Part shown: piece by piece, positions 6,501 through 7,465 of the stretch
How positions within the stretch are numbered: the first letter of the stretch is position 1
Layout: every line of letters begins with the position of its first letter
NCBI GenBank assembly: GCA_020341875.1
Contig: CP070839.1
Location: 574,110-581,574 of the forward strand
Reading direction: 5' to 3'
Length of the DNA stretch: 7,465 nt
From: Candidatus Zixiibacteriota bacterium
GTDB taxonomy: Bacteria; Zixibacteria; MSB-5A5; SM1-73
Translations under genes and position numbers: made by a program
The notes under the pieces: generated by a model
Told to the model about the DNA's origin: nothing
Databases searched by the model: none
What the model saw: only the letters and a program-made list of their open reading frames with translations

Positions 6501-6862
6501 ACGCGGGAACCGATCCGGCCATGAAGGCTGAATTCACCATAGTCGAGGTTCTGGCTCCCACCGGCCTGGCACAGATGCAGGAGTACGTAGACACCGCTCG
6601 TGCCGTAGTTGCCCGGGAGAGACAGCTAGGCGGATTGCCAGCGGCTTGCGGAGATGTCCAGGGTGACTTCGTCGTGAACGTTGGAGACGTTGTTTACCTG
6701 GTGACCTACCTGTACAAGGGCGGTCCGCCGCCTTACTGCCCGACAGCGCGTGGCGACGTGAACGACGACGGCGTGATCAACGTCGGAGATGTGGTTTACC
6801 TGGTGACCTACTTGTACAAGGGTGGTCCTCCACCCAATTGTCCGGGTATCTGGCCCTGGTAA
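3533..6862 (+). CDS. Secreted sialidase/BNR-like propeller protein with Ig-like domain and C-terminal dockerin
   Basis: Complete, 1109 residues. Residues 1-25 are a signal peptide (MVKR, long hydrophobic core, AFA cleavage site). Residues about 75-590 look like a beta-propeller: blade-like strands such as LHVVYVTC, LHIEYICD and YLFCIWTA, plus one textbook Asp-box SFDGGNTW at 497-504 (nt 5021-5044). Residues about 600-687 (NQSRTITFKVFSIGNEALTYSV onward, ending LRVHAVVSD) resemble ASH/BACON-type Ig-like domains. Residues about 690-1035 are unrecognised and rich in Trp, Tyr and Pro. Residues 1039-1109 are a dockerin with two units. Known: Asp-box propellers occur in sialidases and in non-enzymatic binding proteins, and a single Asp-box does not prove sialidase activity; I see no convincing catalytic set. 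Inferred: an extracellular protein recruited by a cohesin. It is transcribed from the promoter at 3015-3042 through a long leader and ends at a strong terminator. Confidence 0.92.
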   Translation: MVKRLTLVFILSVFVTLMFAGGAFATTAKKVSADGKEMRHISEDSYPPEEMQAISSLSKYSTAGSKDETDCYALIPDVEVPAATEHDLVGLTWYEYQKNGSMGRMISVGGAAGYRHVSWMWSAGVYPGTQRRVYARTKAASWQAAAQEVGLGTVNSGYSNQTHLNDGTSVSIFHRTGIGGNWCYMAVADGPAADPLYTRKWDLPDVMPDGSSGETGAWPKCEILYTTDSTVYPTGPLNYFHIIENEGNTAGGTESWIGYLRCYIDPADINNLKCQTPTTGGEVYNIPANSAFQDEVYSFTTFSSCDISPVVVTGRGIVGKRVAIPYMPPAANQGTATACDYLLDVAYIECMDNGDGWIGGTDWPPTVHKITNFGTTGSERAFHDVSGCYDYEDSLHVVYVTCGFDPTNPGFYQPGVARLYHWSKENGVSLIGSKIQEGANPSAHNLNLSKMSISPKDPIYHPGGDSTYLFCIWTAVDTSDQNAAGDQGNQDLYGSGSFDGGNTWGKVLNLTGTHTPGCAADACVSEHWPSMARNMLGGDLHIEYICDRDPGGAIMDEGAWTENYVMYMRVPEWAVTAGPRGAYTLGDPIHWYHPPIKVLPNQSRTITFKVFSIGNEALTYSVTSDHPCVQVNVPPSQLAPKDSIEISVLLDGTGACDGTFIAGNVVLSTDEAGGTVENLRVHAVVSDEYYECPRDPETYDTLENDYIQMYVNANCMQWIYDTGLRPDTTFEVFFQGGTIVATTSGGDTLVGRHMGDNDIRSGAQDKLYREECDPDWEYPFTVLFTKEIYIEASHLSPPNHFKWFWWEIAKQVKFFNPPAPEYYQRMVVKYIKVKRVDPPVWWPDLTPFTNYEDTYIGMAMDIDAPYDSSATGGGPEAGLGDESACNYGRYDATNDIAYITGFGRTGEHPEYLDYHAGIALAEVNGVPTTAPYGTANIKNNQYLYPTSPWGWIDAQLFTLASTPGNYIQDGPATPDSIVDRSIVMTAHKIDAGTDPAMKAEFTIVEVLAPTGLAQMQEYVDTARAVVARERQLGGLPAACGDVQGDFVVNVGDVVYLVTYLYKGGPPPYCPTARGDVNDDGVINVGDVVYLVTYLYKGGPPPNCPGIWPW
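6653..6844 (+). repeat. Dockerin duplication, 102-nt period, highly similar at DNA level
   Basis: Units at 6653-6742 and 6755-6844 share long identical stretches, for example TTTACCTGGTGACCTAC in both. Both encode VGDVVYLVTYLYKGGPPP. The first calcium loop is unusual (DVQGDFVVNVGD: Gln at position 3, Phe at position 6), while the second is canonical (DVNDDGVINVGD). The DNA identity suggests recent duplication or gene conversion of the helical part. Confidence 0.85.
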
Positions 6863-6887
6863 GGACCGATTCCTAGAGTCAGCAAGA

Positions 6888-6904
6888 ACGCACAACCAGT
6901 GCGT
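6888..6904 (+). other. Small hairpin before the terminator
   Basis: ACGCAC-AACCA-GTGCGT is a perfect 6-bp stem with a 5-nt loop, 26 nt after the stop codon and 9 nt before the terminator stem. It has no T run of its own; it probably helps shape the mRNA 3' end. Confidence 0.4.
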
Positions 6905-6912
6905 GAATCTTA

Positions 6913-6950
6913 TGGGATAGCCCCTTTCCGAGGGGCTATCCCATTTTCTT
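6913..6950 (+). terminator. Strong intrinsic terminator of the propeller-dockerin gene
   Basis: TGGGATAGCCCC (6913-6924) pairs perfectly over 12 bp with GGGGCTATCCCA (6932-6943) around the loop TTTCCGA, followed by TTTTCTT. Read on the other strand the stem is followed by ATAAGATTC, so it would be a weaker terminator for the convergent gene. The rest of the gap (6951-7025) holds only an imperfect hairpin near 6983-7004 (CGCT/AGCG and GTC/GAC). Confidence 0.93.
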
Positions 6951-7025
6951 GCTGCCCAACTCTGCTGGAAGCGCGTGTCCCTCGCTCGTCGCTGGTGACA
7001 AGCGCCGGGGGGAAGTAGGGTTTCG

Positions 7026-7465
7026 TTACTTCAAGAGAACCATTCTTATGATCTCGCTTCTCTCGCTGGTCTGGAGCTTGCAGAAATAGACTCCGCTGGC
7101 GACCTTTTTGCCCTGGGAGTTTTTGCCATCCCACGGTACTTCTTTCCAGCCCCTGTTTTGAAACTTATTCACCAGTTCACAGACCTTCTCACCCCTCAGA
7201 TTGTAGATTGTGAGCTTGACCCGAGCATCGCCGGGCAGGTAGTAGGCGATATTGGTTACCGGATTAAAAGGATTGGGGTAGTTGGGGAAGAGTTGAAGAC
7301 AGTCAGTAGTGTTCTGCTCAAGAAATCCACCAACCTGCGTCAGTCCTGAGAAGTTTATGTTGCAGGTGTCTGATTCTAAAGGGAAGAAGCAGTACTGAAA
7401 CGACGCCTGATCCCGAAAAACGCAATAGTCTCCAGCTGGCAAACCGACGAACGCGTACTGGCCGG
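7026..7465 (-). CDS. C-terminal part of an exported protein with T9SS/FlgD-like sorting domain (5' end missing)
   Basis: The minus-strand frame is open to the window edge, so the gene begins outside; the TTG at 7440-7442 is internal. Of 145 visible residues, the first part (GQYAFVGLPAGDYCVF) matches the end of a prealbumin-like/Cna-B or SdrD-B-like repeat (G.Y.F.GLPAG.Y.V). The last roughly 90 residues are a FlgD-Ig-like C-terminal sorting module: LFPNYPNPFNPVTNIAYYL, then VKLTIYNLRGEKV, then WDGKNSQGKKVASGVYF and the closing IIRMVLLK. Known: such modules direct proteins through type IX secretion or a related outer-membrane route in FCB bacteria and are removed after export. It converges on the propeller-dockerin gene with 163 nt between the stops, so it belongs to a separate transcript. 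Its sequence is visibly less GC-rich than the plus-strand genes. The function of the missing N-terminal part cannot be judged. Confidence 0.9.
   Translation of the reverse strand, partial: GQYAFVGLPAGDYCVFRDQASFQYCFFPLESDTCNINFSGLTQVGGFLEQNTTDCLQLFPNYPNPFNPVTNIAYYLPGDARVKLTIYNLRGEKVCELVNKFQNRGWKEVPWDGKNSQGKKVASGVYFCKLQTSERSEIIRMVLLK

Overview
The window looks like a piece of a chromosome or metagenomic contig from an uncultured bacterium of the FCB (Fibrobacteres-Chlorobi-Bacteroidetes) superphylum, possibly a Zixibacteria-like candidate phylum. This is inferred from two habits seen together: C-terminal type I dockerins of the form DxNxDGxVNVGDVVYLVxYLYKGGPPP, and a C-terminal FlgD-like sorting module starting LFPNYPNPFNP. 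No ribosomal or phylogenetic marker gene is present, so the taxonomic call is tentative.

Layout. (1) 1-2124 (+) is the 3' part of a large surface or secreted protein made of about 95-residue cadherin/Ig-like repeats and ending in a dockerin. (2) 2160-2894 (+) follows after 35 nt, probably in the same operon, and encodes a small secreted cohesin-like plus dockerin protein. (3) 2895-3532 is a 638-nt gap holding a near-consensus sigma-70 promoter (TTGACA-16-TATAAT) with upstream A-tracts, then about 480 nt of hairpin-rich leader with two strong anti-Shine-Dalgarno-complementary stretches and a perfect inverted repeat touching the real ribosome binding site. (4) 3533-6862 (+) is a complete 1109-residue secreted protein: signal peptide, sialidase/BNR-like propeller region with one Asp-box, an Ig-like ASH/BACON-type domain, an unrecognised region, and a dockerin. 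It ends at a strong intrinsic terminator (6913-6950). (5) 7026-7465 (-) is the convergent 3' end of another exported protein carrying a T9SS/FlgD-like sorting domain.

How the genes fit together. All four proteins look extracellular. Three carry dockerins, and one of those also carries a cohesin-like domain, so a small cohesin-dockerin assembly at the cell surface is plausible. The dockerins of the repeat protein and the propeller protein share the same loop chemistry, while the cohesin-like protein carries a longer 13-residue loop variant, hinting at two binding specificities. No carbohydrate-active catalytic domain is recognisable, so this is not evidence of a cellulosome.

The least explained element is the leader at 3049-3532. 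It has a very good promoter, closely packed hairpins from its predicted 5' end, and a hairpin abutting the Shine-Dalgarno sequence. It may be an undescribed cis-regulatory RNA, or a separate small RNA upstream of the gene.
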